Assembly: GCA_033064195.1 (NCBI GenBank)
Contig: JARBJD010000038.1
Coordinates: 303,889-367,888 of the forward strand
Source: Blattamonas nauphoetae
Lineage: Eukaryota > Preaxostyla > Oxymonadida
Length of the DNA: 64,000 nt
Direction: 5' to 3'
Under the pieces are notes generated by a model. The model saw nothing but the letters and a program-made list of their open reading frames with translations, had not been told where the DNA came from and did no database searches. The position numbers and the translations under genes were made by a program. Positions 9,578 through 20,377 of the stretch are shown one piece after another. The number at the start of each line of letters is the position of its first letter. Within the stretch, counting starts at the first letter, position 1.

Positions 9578-12500
9578 GACGCATCAGAGAGCGAGGCGAT
9601 GCGAGTGGAGGCTCAACGAGACGAGACGACACGAAAGAAGGGAAAGGTGGAGATGAAGATAGACGCATCAGAGAGCGAGGCGATGCGAGTGGAGGCTCAA
9701 CGAGACGAGACGACACGAAAGAAGGGAAAGATGGAGATGAAGATCGACGCATCAGAGAGCGAGGCGATGCGAGTGGAGGCCCAACGAGACGAGACGACAC
9801 GAAAGAAGGGAAAGATGGAGATGAAGATCGACGCATCAGAGAGCGAGGCGATGCGAGTGGAGGCCCAACGAGACGAGACGACACGAAAGAAGGGAAAGAT
9901 GGAGATGAAGATCGACGCATCAGAGAGCGAGGCGATGCGAGTGGAGGCCCAACGAGACGAGACGACACGAAAGAAGGGAAAGATGGAGATGAAGATCGAC
10001 GCATCAGAGAGCGAGGCGAGTGGAGGCTCAACGAGACGAGACGACACGAAAGAAGGAAAGATGGAGATGAAGATAGACGCATCAGAGAGCGAGGCGATGC
10101 GAGTGGAGGCTCAACGAGACGAGACGACACGAAAGAAGGGAAAGATGGAGATGAAGATCGACGCATCAGAGAGCGAGGCGATGCGAGTGGAGGCTCAACG
10201 AGACGAGACGACACGAAAGAAGGGAAAGATGGAGATGAAGATAGACGCATCAGAGAGCGAGGCGATGCGAGTGGAGGCTCAACGAGACGAGACGACACGA
10301 AAGAAGGGAAAGATGGAGATGAAGATAGACGCATCAGAGAGCGAGGCGATGCGAGTGGAGGCTCAACGAGACGAGACGACACGAAAGAAGGGAAAGATGG
10401 AGATGAAGATCGACGCATCAGAGAGCGAGGCGATGCGAGTGGAGGCCCAACGAGACGAGACGACACGAAAGAAGGGAAAGATGGAGATGAAGATCGACGC
10501 ATCAGAGAGCGAGGCGATGCGAGTGGAGGCCCAACGAGACGAGACGACACGAAAGAAGGGAAAGATGGAGATGAAGATAGACGCATCAGAGAGCGAGGCG
10601 ATGCGAGTGGAGGCCCAACGAGACGAGACGACACGAAAGAAGGGAAAGATGGAGATGAAGATCGACGCATCAGAGAGCGAGGCGATGCGAGTGGAGGCCC
10701 AACGAGACGAGACGACACGAAAGAAGGGAAAGATGGAGATGAAGATCGACGCATCAGAGAGCGAGGCGATGCGAGTGGAGGCCCAACGAGACGAGACGAC
10801 ACGAAAGAAGGGAAAGATGGAGATGAAGATCGACGCATCAGAGAGCGAGGCGATGCGAGTGGAGGCCCAACGAGACGAGACGACACGAAAGAAGGGAAAG
10901 ATGGAGATGAAGATCGACGCATCAGAGAGCGAGGCGATGCGAGTGGAGGCTCAACGAGACGAGACGACACGAAAGAAGGGAAAGATGGAGATGAAGATAG
11001 ACGCATCAGAGAGCGAGGCGATGCGAGTGGAGGCTCAACGAGACGAGACGACACGAAAGAAGGGAAAGATGGAGATGAAGATCGACGCATCAGAGAGCGA
11101 GGCGATGCGAGTGGAGGCTCAACGAGACGAGACGACACGAAAGAAGGGAAAGATGGAGATGAAGATCGACGCATCAGAGAGCGAGGCGATGCGAGTGGAG
11201 GCTCAACGAGACGAGACGACACGAAAGAAGGGAAAGATGGAGATGAAGATCGACGCATCAGAGAGCGAGGCGATGCGAGTGGAGGCCCAACGAGACGAGA
11301 CGACACGAAAGAAGGGAAAGATGGAGATGAAGATCGACGCATCAGAGAGCGAGGCGATGCGAGTGGAGGCCCAACGAGACGAGACGACACGAAAGAAGGG
11401 AAAGATGGAGATGAAGATCGACGCATCAGAGAGCGAGGCGATGCGAGTGGAGGCCCAACGAGACGAGACGACACGAAAGAAGGGAAAGATGGAGATGAAG
11501 ATCGACGCATCAGAGAGCGAGGCGATGCGAGTGGAGGCTCAACGAGACGAGACGACACGAAAGAAGGGAAAGATGGAGATGAAGATCGACGCATCAGAGA
11601 GCGAGGCGATGCGAGTGGAGGCCCAACAGACGAGACGACACGAAAGATGGAGATGAAGATCGACGCATCAGAGAGCGAGGCGATGCGAGTGGAGGCCCAA
11701 CGAGACGAGACGACACGAAAGAAGGGAAAGATGGAGATGAAGATCGACGCATCAGAGAGCGAGGCGATGCGAGTGGAGGCCCAACGAGACGAGACGACAC
11801 GAAAGAAGGGAAAGATGGAGATGAAGATCGACGCATCAGAGAGCGAGGCGATGCGAGTGGAGGCTCAACGAGACGAGACGACACGAAAGAAGGGAAAGGT
11901 GGAGATGAAGATAGACGCATCAGAGAGCGAGGCGATGCGAGTGGAGGCTCAACGAGACGAGACGACACGAAAGAAGGGAAAGATGGAGATGAAGATCGAC
12001 GCATCAGAGAGCGAGGCGATGCGAGTGGAGGCCCAACGAGACGAGACGACACGAAAGAAGGGAAAGATGGAGATGAAGATCGACGCATCAGAGAGCGAGG
12101 CGATGCGAGTGGAGGCCCAACGAGACGAGACGACACGAAAGAAGGGAAAGATGGAGATGAAGATAGACGCATCAGAGAGCGAGGCGATGCGAGTGGAGGC
12201 TCAACGAGACGAGACGACACGAAAGAAGGGAAAGATGGAGATGAAGATCGACGCATCAGAGAGCGAGGCGATGCGAGTGGAGGCTCAACGAGACGAGACG
12301 ACACGAAAGAAGGGAAAGATGGAGATGAAGATAGACGCATCAGAGAGCGAGGCGATGCGAGTGGAGGCTCAACGAGACGAGACGACACGAAAGAAGGGAA
12401 AGATGGAGATGAAGATAGACGCATCAGAGAGCGAGGCGATGCGAGTGGAGGCTCAACGAGACGAGACGACACGAAAGAAGGGAAAGGTGGAGATGAAGAT

Positions 12501-12933
12501 AGACGCATCAGAGAGCGAGGCGATGCGAGTGGAGGCCCAACGAGACGAGACGACACGAAAGAAGGGAAAGATGGAGATGAAGATAGACGCATCAGAGAGC
12601 GAGGCGATGCGAGTGGAGGCTCAACGAGACGAGACGACACGAAAGAAGGGAAAGGTGGAGATGAAGATAGACGCATCAGAGAGCGAGGCGATGCGAGTGG
12701 AGGCTCAACGAGACGAGACGACACGAAAGAAGGGAAAGATGGAGATGAAGATCGACGCATCAGAGAGCGAGGCGATGCGAGTGGAGGCCCAACGAGACGA
12801 GACGACACGAAAGAAGGGAAAGATGGAGATGAAGATCGACGCATCAGAGAGCGAGGCGATGCGAGTGGAGGCCCAACGAGACGAGACGACACGAAAGAAG
12901 GGAAAGATGGAGATGAAGATCGACGCATCAGAG
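9578..12933 (+). repeat. 84-bp tandem repeat array 1 (about 40 units)
   Basis: The unit is 84 bp and purine-rich on the plus strand. It encodes a 28-residue charged repeat in one plus frame (key segments MRVEAQRDETT, RKKGKMEMK, IDASESEA). That frame is open from 9563 to 11656 and resumes at 11647 after a short irregular unit near 11628-11646; another irregular unit lies near 10009-10060. The common variants (GCT/GCC, ATC/ATA, GAC/GAT) are synonymous in this frame. Minus-strand frames are also open across the array, which is expected for stop-poor purine-rich repeats. The array starts just after a TIR and ends at the inverted arm beginning at 12940. Whether it is transcribed or translated is unknown. 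Confidence 0.9.
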
Positions 12934-12939
12934 GGCTGC

Positions 12940-13455
12940 CTCAATTTGAAGTTGGTTTTCTCGAGTACCGTTGGTATTCTAAGCTGCAGTTGGTTTTCTG
13001 AACGACCGTTGGTTTTCTGAACGACCGTTGGTTTTCTGAACGACCGTTGGTTTTCTGAACGACCGTTGGTTTTCTGAATGACCGTTGGAAATCTGCAAAA
13101 AAAGTTGGTTTTTTTAAACCATATCAGTGTGGATGTTTGATCAAAAAAAAATTGTACAAATAGACGAGTTGGTAGATTCAGAGACTTCCGCTGTTGGGAC
13201 CCAGGTTCGAATCCCGGGATCGTCAACTTTTTTCTTCAATGGATTTTTCTGTCATGATCATACACATTTTTGTGAAATTATAGCAGTATTCATGATCGGA
13301 TGAGTAATGTTCGACAATTGGATTGAATTTGCCTTTTTGAATCGGATCATCCCACTCTCTTAAACTCACCTCTTCTCTCCAATCAACTTATTGAGACTCT
13401 TCGATAGTTCAGGATGCACCATACAACAGCAATCAACACCTGGATGCGAAGCGCT
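12940..13455. repeat. Inverted arm A (pairs with 18998-19473)
   Basis: This arm is the inverted counterpart of 18998-19473. It holds five tandem copies of a 20-bp motif (GAACGACCGTTGGTTTTCT type; the mate has three), which accounts for the 40-bp length difference. It also holds a tRNA-like Pol III module at 13161-13233. The arms bound the 5.5-kb gene island 13456-18997. Confidence 0.8.
13161..13233 (+). ncRNA. tRNA-like Pol III module (SINE head or tRNA relict)
   Basis: TAGACGAGTTGG at 13161 resembles an A box, and GGTTCGAATCC at 13204-13214 matches the B box exactly. GACGA near the 5' side can pair with TCGTC at the 3' side, and a run of six to seven T follows at 13228. The anticodon arm does not pair well, so I do not call a working tRNA. 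The module is repeated inverted at 19225-19292. Confidence 0.5.
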
Positions 13456-14023
13456 GAAGTTTGAAGCGGAGATCAAGAATACTGAAGCCATCCAATTCTC
13501 CTCATTCTCTACTGCCATCTGCAGATTGGTTGGACGGTTGAAACGCACTCGATTCATATGATAAGGATTTCATTGTTTTCTGGAACCAGATAGTAAGTCA
13601 TCCCCAACTCCTGTGCTGCACAAATCCAGTTTGTTTTTGAACACTTCACCAACCAATATTTCGGAAACAAGACAATATCACGTCTTCAATTCATTCAGTG
13701 CATGTCACAAGCAATCAAGAAAACAAAATATTCGCGAAAATAGGCTCAGAAACTGGTAAAGAATGGGTAAAACAATAATAGCCTCAGATCCCCTCCCCCG
13801 AATCTCTAACGTCTCATGAACAGGCAAGAAAGGGCAGGACGCACAGAGCAAGACACTGCCAGAACAGAAAGCGACAGCGAGATTCAGCGCAGAACAGGAC
13901 AGCCAAATAATGACGAGCTTCGAAGCAGAACAGAACGCGGAGGAAGAAAGAGGATGGGACACGAACCAAAAGAAAGGGAACGGGCCACGACGGCAGATCC
14001 ACCCAATCCGATCGGAGAAACAA
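13456..14023. other. No gene seen
   Basis: Short frames only. The sequence lies between the inverted arm and the 3' end of the phosphatase-like gene. I see no RNA gene or repeat. Confidence 0.5.
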
Positions 14024-15694
14024 TCAGAAATGGTGCTTCTTCATCGCAGCCACAGCCTTCCCCTTCGCGACTGGTGTTGTCGGTGTTCTCTTCTTCACAC
14101 TCGCAGAATGCACACTGCCGTATTTTGGGGAAGAGGGGGAGGGTGTGGGAGGGGTTGTGGGGAGCGAGACCAACTTTGGGGCTGGCTTCGAGTGTTGCGG
14201 CGAGCGCATCCCATTCCCGCGCGAGAACCGGAGCATCGTCACAAGAACAGGACTCGGCGGTTCGTTCAAGTTCGCGTGGTCCTTCGGAGGCGAAAGGGGG
14301 TTTGTGAGTGTGGGCGACGAGGGGCGAGAGCGGTCTGTGTTGTAGTCCGCTGCCGACGGAGGGGTGTGCGGTGGGGGCGAGAAGAGCGGCAGGAAGTGCT
14401 GGTCGGTGCGCAGTGAGAGCGGGGTGGGGTTCAGTTCAATCACCGACTCGCTTTCTTCGCTCGTTGCGCACGTCGGCGAATCAATTCGCGAGGAGGAGGC
14501 CAGCGAATCCAGTGACGCTGCGGACGAGACTTGTGTGAGTGTGGGCGGCCGGGCATGCCGTTCGGGAGTGGTCGAGTCTGATTTGGCGCGTGTGTTCGGC
14601 GATGGCGTATTTCGGTCCAAACTCGTCGCAGGACAGCGAAGTGGTTCTGCCGACGATTTCGGAGCGGTGCCCGGCCGATCCTTGCCGTCGGAGGGCGTTT
14701 TGTTCGATTGTCCGAAGAGCTGACAGTTTCGGCTTCCAGCTTCCATCAATTCCAGAATCGTCGGGTGCCCCAAGAATTGTGCCGGCACATTCTGAACATT
14801 AATCTGCGGCACGTCCAATCCGAGTGGAGTGTAGCTTCAGCAAGCGCTGGTCAGCGGGTGGGCGACACGCGAAAGAAGCGGGCTCGTTTTCGCCAACTTC
14901 AGCGGCATTCGGTGTCTCCTCGCATCGCCCGACTGCAGAATCGATCCCGCAGGCTCCGTCCCGCTTGTCGGTTCACTCGTCTGCGGTCGTTTCGTCAACA
15001 AGCTCGATTTCGGTTTCACAACACACGGCGCCAGTGAGCTGGGGAGCTTCACTTTCGGAGCAGTACGCACACTCGGCGCAGACTGAGTCAGTCGCACTGC
15101 CTGGTTGAACGACGTTTTGTGAAGAGTGAACGATTCCTGCAAAAGACGAGGCGTTCGCACAAGACGACTAATCACTCCAGCTTGCTTCCTCAACCCCGAA
15201 ACGAACGATCGCTTCATCCGAGTCCGCCGGCTCAGCGACGTCACTTCCATCGCATGCTCCACTCACCAACTGTAGTGGTGAATCAGAAAAATCGATACAA
15301 TCAGCATCGCGCGGTTGTGCCCTTGAGGTGAATGAACCAGGATCACCCCGTCACCATCAAGTGCTTTGTCAAGAAAGCTGCACACACGGCTCACATGTTT
15401 CGCTGGCGATGCCAAGAATGTCGAAGGATCTAACTCAGACATCGGCAGAGACAGTATCGACACGTTATTCACACTCCAAACATTCGAACCAGATGTCGTT
15501 CCAGTTCCACAGATCACCACATGAGTGATTCGTTGAGTGTTCAGAAACTTGCGAACGAGGAGAATGACGGCGAGAAGAAAACGAACAGCAATCGAAGAAG
15601 TGGTATCCTCATTCCCCAAAAACAATTGAGGCATCAGCTTAGACACAGGCGTGGGTGGAGATGGAGGAACCATCATCGGTCTGAGTTCTCGCAA
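14024..15694 (-). CDS. Dual-specificity phosphatase-like protein with Ser in place of catalytic Cys
   Basis: The N-terminal part has dual-specificity phosphatase landmarks: LFLGNEDTTSS, then FLNTQRITHVVICGTG, then LPMSELDPSTFL with a plausible general-acid Asp. The signature loop reads VHSPQGHNRAM, that is HSxxGxxR instead of HCxxGxxR (codon TCA, about 15340). Without the Cys the enzyme should be inactive, so a phospho-binding pseudophosphatase role is inferred. A 39-base intron (15548-15586) closes the frame phase 0. A 36-base intron (15231-15266, GTGAGT donor) would remove one in-frame TGA. Another in-frame TGA at 14837-14839 needs a further intron or is a real break. The roughly 260-residue C-terminal tail is Ser/Pro/Thr-rich. 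No ATG opens the first exon, so an upstream exon is likely, perhaps within 15710-16048. Confidence 0.6.
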
Positions 15695-16252
15695 AGTGGA
15701 GTACGTCGGCTAATCACATTGACTGTGACGTGCATGTTGTGATGGCTGCTGTTCCAGTGAGGATGAACTGTGTCTGACAGAGTGCGATATGGAGAGGACG
15801 CCAAAAGTTGTATCGGAGGTTGTTGAGCAGGATGTGTATGTGCAGGCGGTGACTGTCACATCAAAAAAATAGGCCTGAAGCTGACATTTTTGACAGACTT
15901 CCTTGACATCGAGTGTGAGATGAGGAGTGATGAGTAGTCGAAGGCGGAGATGAAAATCCATTATCCAGATTGTCCGCTTGAACACTGACAGATTGAATCG
16001 AATTTTGAGTCGGTGACAAGACTTGAAGGTGGGAATTTGGATGGACACGAAATCGAGATCCCTCTGCCGTCATGTGTGGAGGATCACGTGGAGAACGAGC
16101 ATTCTCTGATGATGGGATGATGTTGACGAGGCTGGACGGGAGGGCAGAGTTCCGACAGACGCGGATGACAGGGTCGATGGAAGAACGACGATCAGTTTGG
16201 AGGATGCCAGATCATCCATACACATTGATGTTCGTGGCAGCAAAGAGGTCAG
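15695..16252. other. Possible upstream exon region, unresolved
   Basis: The minus strand is open for 112 codons (16048-15710) in the same frame as the phosphatase-like gene, separated from it by one TAG. It could be a 5' exon. I found no persuasive splice pair and no recognisable domain. Confidence 0.3.
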
Positions 16253-16711
16253 TTATGAGGCTGTGAGTCCGCTGGGTTCCAGGAACAGCGCTGCCAAATC
16301 TTCTGTTCTGTTCATCTGTTTGGTGAGTGTGATTGTGGTGAATCCAGAAGGGATTGTGGGGTGTGTGTGAGTTGGACACGACGCGCTTGGTTGAGCAAAC
16401 TCCCCAAATTGATTGTCGTCTTCCGACGCAACAGTGAAACTGTCACGTGACAACAAGAATGTTCCCCTCTGTCTCATACCCTCCCTTTTCGCCCACTCCT
16501 TCTCTTCTTCTTCCCCCATCTGACCTGGCGGAAGAAAGATTCTCCTCTCCCCTTCACACGCAGCCACAATCTGCTGATCTTTCTCCAACACACTCCCAAC
16601 ACTCGACAGGCTCGCGAAACTTGATGCACAACATTTCAAGCTGACAGTGTCGCCTGCATCGTCTGGCATTGTCCAACCTTCCACAGAAGAGACAATAGTG
16701 AGTGTGGACAT
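16253..16711 (-). CDS. Hypothetical protein, possibly the 3' exon of a larger gene
   Basis: A 152-codon frame begins at ATG 16711 (MSTLTIVSSVEGWTMPDD). It has an acidic/basic middle (GQMGEEEEKEWAKREG) and a Ser/Thr-rich end. Upstream on the same strand two overlapping frames (to 17043) are rich in Glu, Arg and Lys, so this may be the last exon of a gene starting near 17043. A CTTCTGTGGAAG acceptor-like site sits near the start. I recognise no family. Confidence 0.35.
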   Translation of the reverse strand: MSTLTIVSSVEGWTMPDDAGDTVSLKCCASSFASLSSVGSVLEKDQQIVAACEGERRIFLPPGQMGEEEEKEWAKREGMRQRGTFLLSRDSFTVASEDDNQFGEFAQPSASCPTHTHPTIPSGFTTITLTKQMNRTEDLAALFLEPSGLTAS

Positions 16712-17346
16712 TGTGAGCTCGTCCTCTCTTCTTCCTCCCTCTTCGCCAATCCTCCTGTTTCCGCTTCTTCTTCACCAGGAATGTCCCATTCGTTCTTTGC
16801 TCCTCTTCTTCGCTCTTCTTCCAGTGCATTTTTAGGCTTCGAGTTGTTGTTTTGCTCGTTCAACCGTTTAGATTCTTGTTTCAGCCATTCGTTCTCTTCA
16901 CTTGTTTGATACTCATCCAGCGAGTCGTTCTCATCTTCATCCCTCCTTCCTCTCATCACTTCCTCCTCCAACACTCCCAACACCCCAACCATCCCTTCCA
17001 CCACTCTCCCCCTCTCTACTCCCATCCTCACCACTCTCCTCATCTTCTTCTCACACCATTTTCGAGTTCATGGACGTGGTCTTGGAGTGTACAGACTACA
17101 ATTGTCCAATCTGAGCTCTGTCGACTCTTTCATTCCTTACAAGCCTGTTCTTCTTCTCTCTCCCATCTCCTTCATTCCACTCGACCTTCCGCTCATCAGC
17201 ATCTCGTCGTTGAGTGGAAGGATGGAGAAGAGGAGGTTGGTTGCAGATGGAAGAGGAAATAGAGAAATGGGGGGGACGAGGTGGAGGAAGTGGACGAGAC
17301 CCAATTCTGAAATCTTCGTGGAAAGCTGATCAAGAAGATTGATTGT

Positions 17347-17714
17347 TCAGGCGAGGCTGGAGACACAGGTTGTGATCTGGTCGAGTGAGATGTCGGGATG
17401 GTACGAGGAATGGAGAACATGAGTTGGTTGTTGACCGGAGGAGAGACGAGTGAAGACGACGAATGATATGAACGAAGCTGTGAGAAGCACGACAATTAGT
17501 GTGTTGGTTCTTCTTTCAGCTCGTCGTCGAGTTGGAGTGATGGCGGAAGGGTCGGTTCGGGATGATCGAGCTTATGATCGTTAGCTTCCATTGTCTCACC
17601 AACAGAGAGAATTAAAACGTTCAAAGGGTGTCGTCCTTGAAGCAAGGGCAGCGAGAGGGGATGAAGAGAGGGCGACTTCAGTCTTTCCACTGTGGGGCGG
17701 TAGTCAATGAACAT
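17347..17714 (-). CDS. Small single-TM protein, two exons
   Basis: Exon 17600-17714 (MFIDYRPTVERLK) is joined to 17347-17570 by removing a 29-base intron (17571-17599) with a GTGAGA donor, an internal GCTAAC that could serve as branch site, and an AAG acceptor. The join totals 339 bases, giving 112 residues. Just before the membrane segment is a basic stretch (RRRAERRTN). It is followed by a hydrophobic segment (LIVVLLTASFISFVVF) and a short Ser/His-rich tail. This layout suggests a type II or tail-like membrane protein. Unspliced, the first frame would end shortly after the junction in the wrong frame. Function unknown. Confidence 0.5.
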
Positions 17715-17719
17715 TTGTG

Positions 17720-18200
17720 TCGACTTAGCGTGGAATTCGTGTTCTGAGGGAATTTTCGAGCCCAGAGTGGAAAGTATACGATAGACGGGTGAAGGAAAAG
17801 GGAGAGATCTCTATTGAGTAATGAAGAGACCACGGAGGGTGATCAAGGTGGTCGATGTGATGTGAGGGTGAAAGCCTGGCGGAACAATCCCAAAAGAAGA
17901 AGTAGATGGGTTGTGGAACGTGGGGAGGTCGGAAAGTTTGGGAGAGGCTTCGATATATTAAAATTTTGTGCTGACATCAACAAAATCAGTGCAGAACTTG
18001 TTGAGCATCAATATCCGCGTAGAGAAGAGCAATATGTATGCCATCTTCTGCAGATAACTTTCTTTCGTTTCAAATGTGTCCGGATTGTCTGTAGTATGCA
18101 AATCTTTCGCAATAAGTGTTAAATTTTGGCGTGTTCTGAGATTGACTGCCGCAGCTACTGAAGGCGGGGAGAGCTTCGAAGGAAAATGAAAATGTGAACA
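17720..18200. other. No gene seen
   Basis: Only short frames occur here. I see no repeat or RNA signal. Confidence 0.45.
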
Positions 18201-18840
18201 TTAGTGGCAGTTTTCAGTCGTTTGGAGAGGGATGAGAGGTGCAGAGCTCATTGAACGCGCGTCGGACTGGCCGAGAATGTCAACGTACCTGCCTTCCCAG
18301 CTGACGAACAGGACGCAATGAGTGTCATCAAAACCAAGATTGTCGCACTCAATGTAGATTGAACAATGAGCTTTTCCTTCAACAGGCAGGAGTGGCGGAG
18401 TTTGGCGTGTTTGGGGTATCATTCTTCTCTTCACCACCAGCTCCACCGAGATGCTCAGTTTCAACAAAGGAGTGGAAACTCTTCGGATGTTCGAGCATTC
18501 CTAAGAAGCTTTATTAGAGCAGTACTTTCGGCGAAGAACAGAGAAGATGTGAGTGTTTGGACAGATCCAGTATCAAAATTAGGAAGAAGTGACGATTCAT
18601 TTGCAGAAACACCATTTGCCGATGGATTGTTGGAATGTCCACTTTTTGGAGAGATGGGCGTGGAATTGCAGTCGACCATGTTTACTTCTGAGTTTGTTGA
18701 ATTCGTGATATAAGCTGTTAAAATATGTCAATTCCACTTCATTGAGCACGTTTATCTTTTGTTGGTAGGTTTTTGGAGCTGAATTGCTTCTGAAGCCACC
18801 ATCTTCGATGTGGATGACTGATGGTGAATGAAGATGCATT
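18201..18840 (-). pseudogene. Relict of a beta-helix-like surface protein gene
   Basis: Three overlapping minus-strand fragments have the composition of the beta-helix-like family seen at 28.3-29.2 and 53.4-56 kb: Asn/Ser/Thr-rich turns and phrases such as LFVSWEGRYVDI and SLFFAESTALIKLLRN. The pieces lie in different frames with no splice signals joining them, so I read this as a decayed fragment. The family assignment is from composition only. Confidence 0.3.
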
Positions 18841-18997
18841 GCTCCTCCACCAACAGTTGTAGTATTACGATTGAAGTAACAACGATATAAGTACGCAAGA
18901 TCGCGATCAAGATCGATTCAAGCTCTGTTGGGAGCTGAACTGGAAATGATGATGGAATCGAAGACAGTTAGTACTTCTAATTCACGGAAATTAACAA

Positions 18998-19473
18998 GCG
19001 CTTCGCATCCAGGTGTTGATTGCTGTTGTATGGTGCATCCTGAACTATCGAAGAGTCTCAATAAGTTGATTGGAGAGAAGAGGTGAGTTTAAGAGAGAGT
19101 GGGATGATCCGATTCAAAAAGGCAAATTCAATCCAATTGTCGAACATTACTCATCCGATCATGAATACTGCTATAATTTCACAAAATGTGTATGATCATG
19201 ACAGAAAAATCCATTGAAGAAAAAGTTGACGATCCCGGATTCGAACCTGGGTCCCAACAGCGGAAGTCTCTGAATCTACCAACTCGTCTATTTGTACAAT
19301 TTTTTTTTGATCAAACATCCACACTGATATGGTTTAAAAAAACCAACTTTTTTTGCAGATTTCCAACGGTCATTCAGAAAACCAACGGTCGTTCAGAAAA
19401 CCAACGGTCGTTCAGAAAACCAACTGCAGCTTAGAATACCAACGGTACTCGAGAAAACCAACTTTAAATTGAG
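18998..19473. repeat. Inverted arm B (pairs with 12940-13455)
   Basis: This is the inverted partner of arm A, with three instead of five copies of the 20-bp GAACGACCG-type motif. A few single-base differences, such as CCGGG versus CCCGGG at the B-box stem, show the arms are not a mirror-image artefact. Confidence 0.8.
19225..19292 (-). ncRNA. tRNA-like Pol III module, second copy
   Basis: This is the inverted copy of the module at 13161-13233. The B box lies at 19238-19248 on the minus strand, with the same D-loop-like GAGTTGGTAGA. One base shorter at the T stem. The same caution applies: the anticodon arm is poor. Confidence 0.45.
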
Positions 19474-19479
19474 ATGGCC

Positions 19480-20353
19480 CAAGTAAAAAAATCATAGTGT
19501 CCTGACCAGAGAGAACAGCGAGGTGAAAAATCAGATCTGAACGACTATGACTCTTTTTCTCAACAAAATGGAAAATTTCAGACATTTAGACTAATTTACA
19601 CTCATTTCAGAAGAAGATGTAGCAATTGAATCAATACATGACAGGGAAATGTCATCTGTTTTTTTTCCAGAATCGTGATGATCATCCTTCCTTTGTTGTC
19701 AATTCGTAGTTTGATCTCCCAGCCAGTCATTGAACTGGCTGTAGCTTCCGTCCAGCACGGTGATTAAACATATCCTGATGAATAATGACCAAGATCCTGA
19801 AAACAACTTCGACGATCGAAAAAATTGCAATTCAGTGTTTATATTCAGATTCCTTTGAATACGGGAGGAGTAATGAGAAAACGGCAAGAAATTCAAACCA
19901 GTCTGGTTTTATCCCTGAATCAACGATGTCGTGTTTCACCGCTTGATCATGACGTCAGATGTGATGATTGGCACTTTCCACGATGCCCCGTGCATTCATG
20001 AAGGGGTCGATTCGTTTCATCCTGAAAAGATGACGTGACAACGGCGATTCTCAAACAGAGTTAAAAATCTCGATGACATCTCCCTGTCATGTATTGATTC
20101 AATTGCTACATCTTCTTCTGAAATGAGTGTAAATTAGTCTAAATGTCTGAAATTTTCCATTTTGTTGAGAAAAGAGTCATAGTCGTTCAGATCTGATTTT
20201 CACCTCGCTGTTCTCTCTGGTCAGGACACTATGATTTTTACTTGGTGTTTTTGAAAATAGGAAACATGTAAAGGCACTGTATGAAGTGAAAATTAAGCTA
20301 AATAGTGCCAGAATCGACTAAGAGCCCGCCCAAGTTTTTCCCGCCACCCCGAT
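19480..20353. mobile_element. Second copy of the 287-bp-TIR element, left end missing
   Basis: The sequence matches 8671-9552 in the same orientation and lacks about the first 110 bp of the left TIR. Many homopolymer runs are one or two bases shorter than in the first copy. As in the first copy, the right TIR passes through the same GATAAAAACGGGTTTGTGGA flank straight into an 84-bp array. Confidence 0.8.
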
Positions 20354-20377
20354 AAAAACGGGTTTGTGGAGGTCTAT

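Noticed and set aside
9492-12928. Very long minus-strand frames (700 and 444 codons) across array 1
   Set aside because: They are antisense shadows of a stop-poor, purine-rich repeat. The common variants change residues in these frames but are silent in the plus frame.
13161-13233. Functional tRNA gene
   Set aside because: B box and partial A box are good, but the anticodon stem does not pair and the D stem is poor. Called tRNA-like only.
16852-17262. Plus-strand frame of 136 codons rich in His/Ser/Pro
   Set aside because: It is the complement of an acidic/basic minus-strand stretch and has the composition of a shadow frame.
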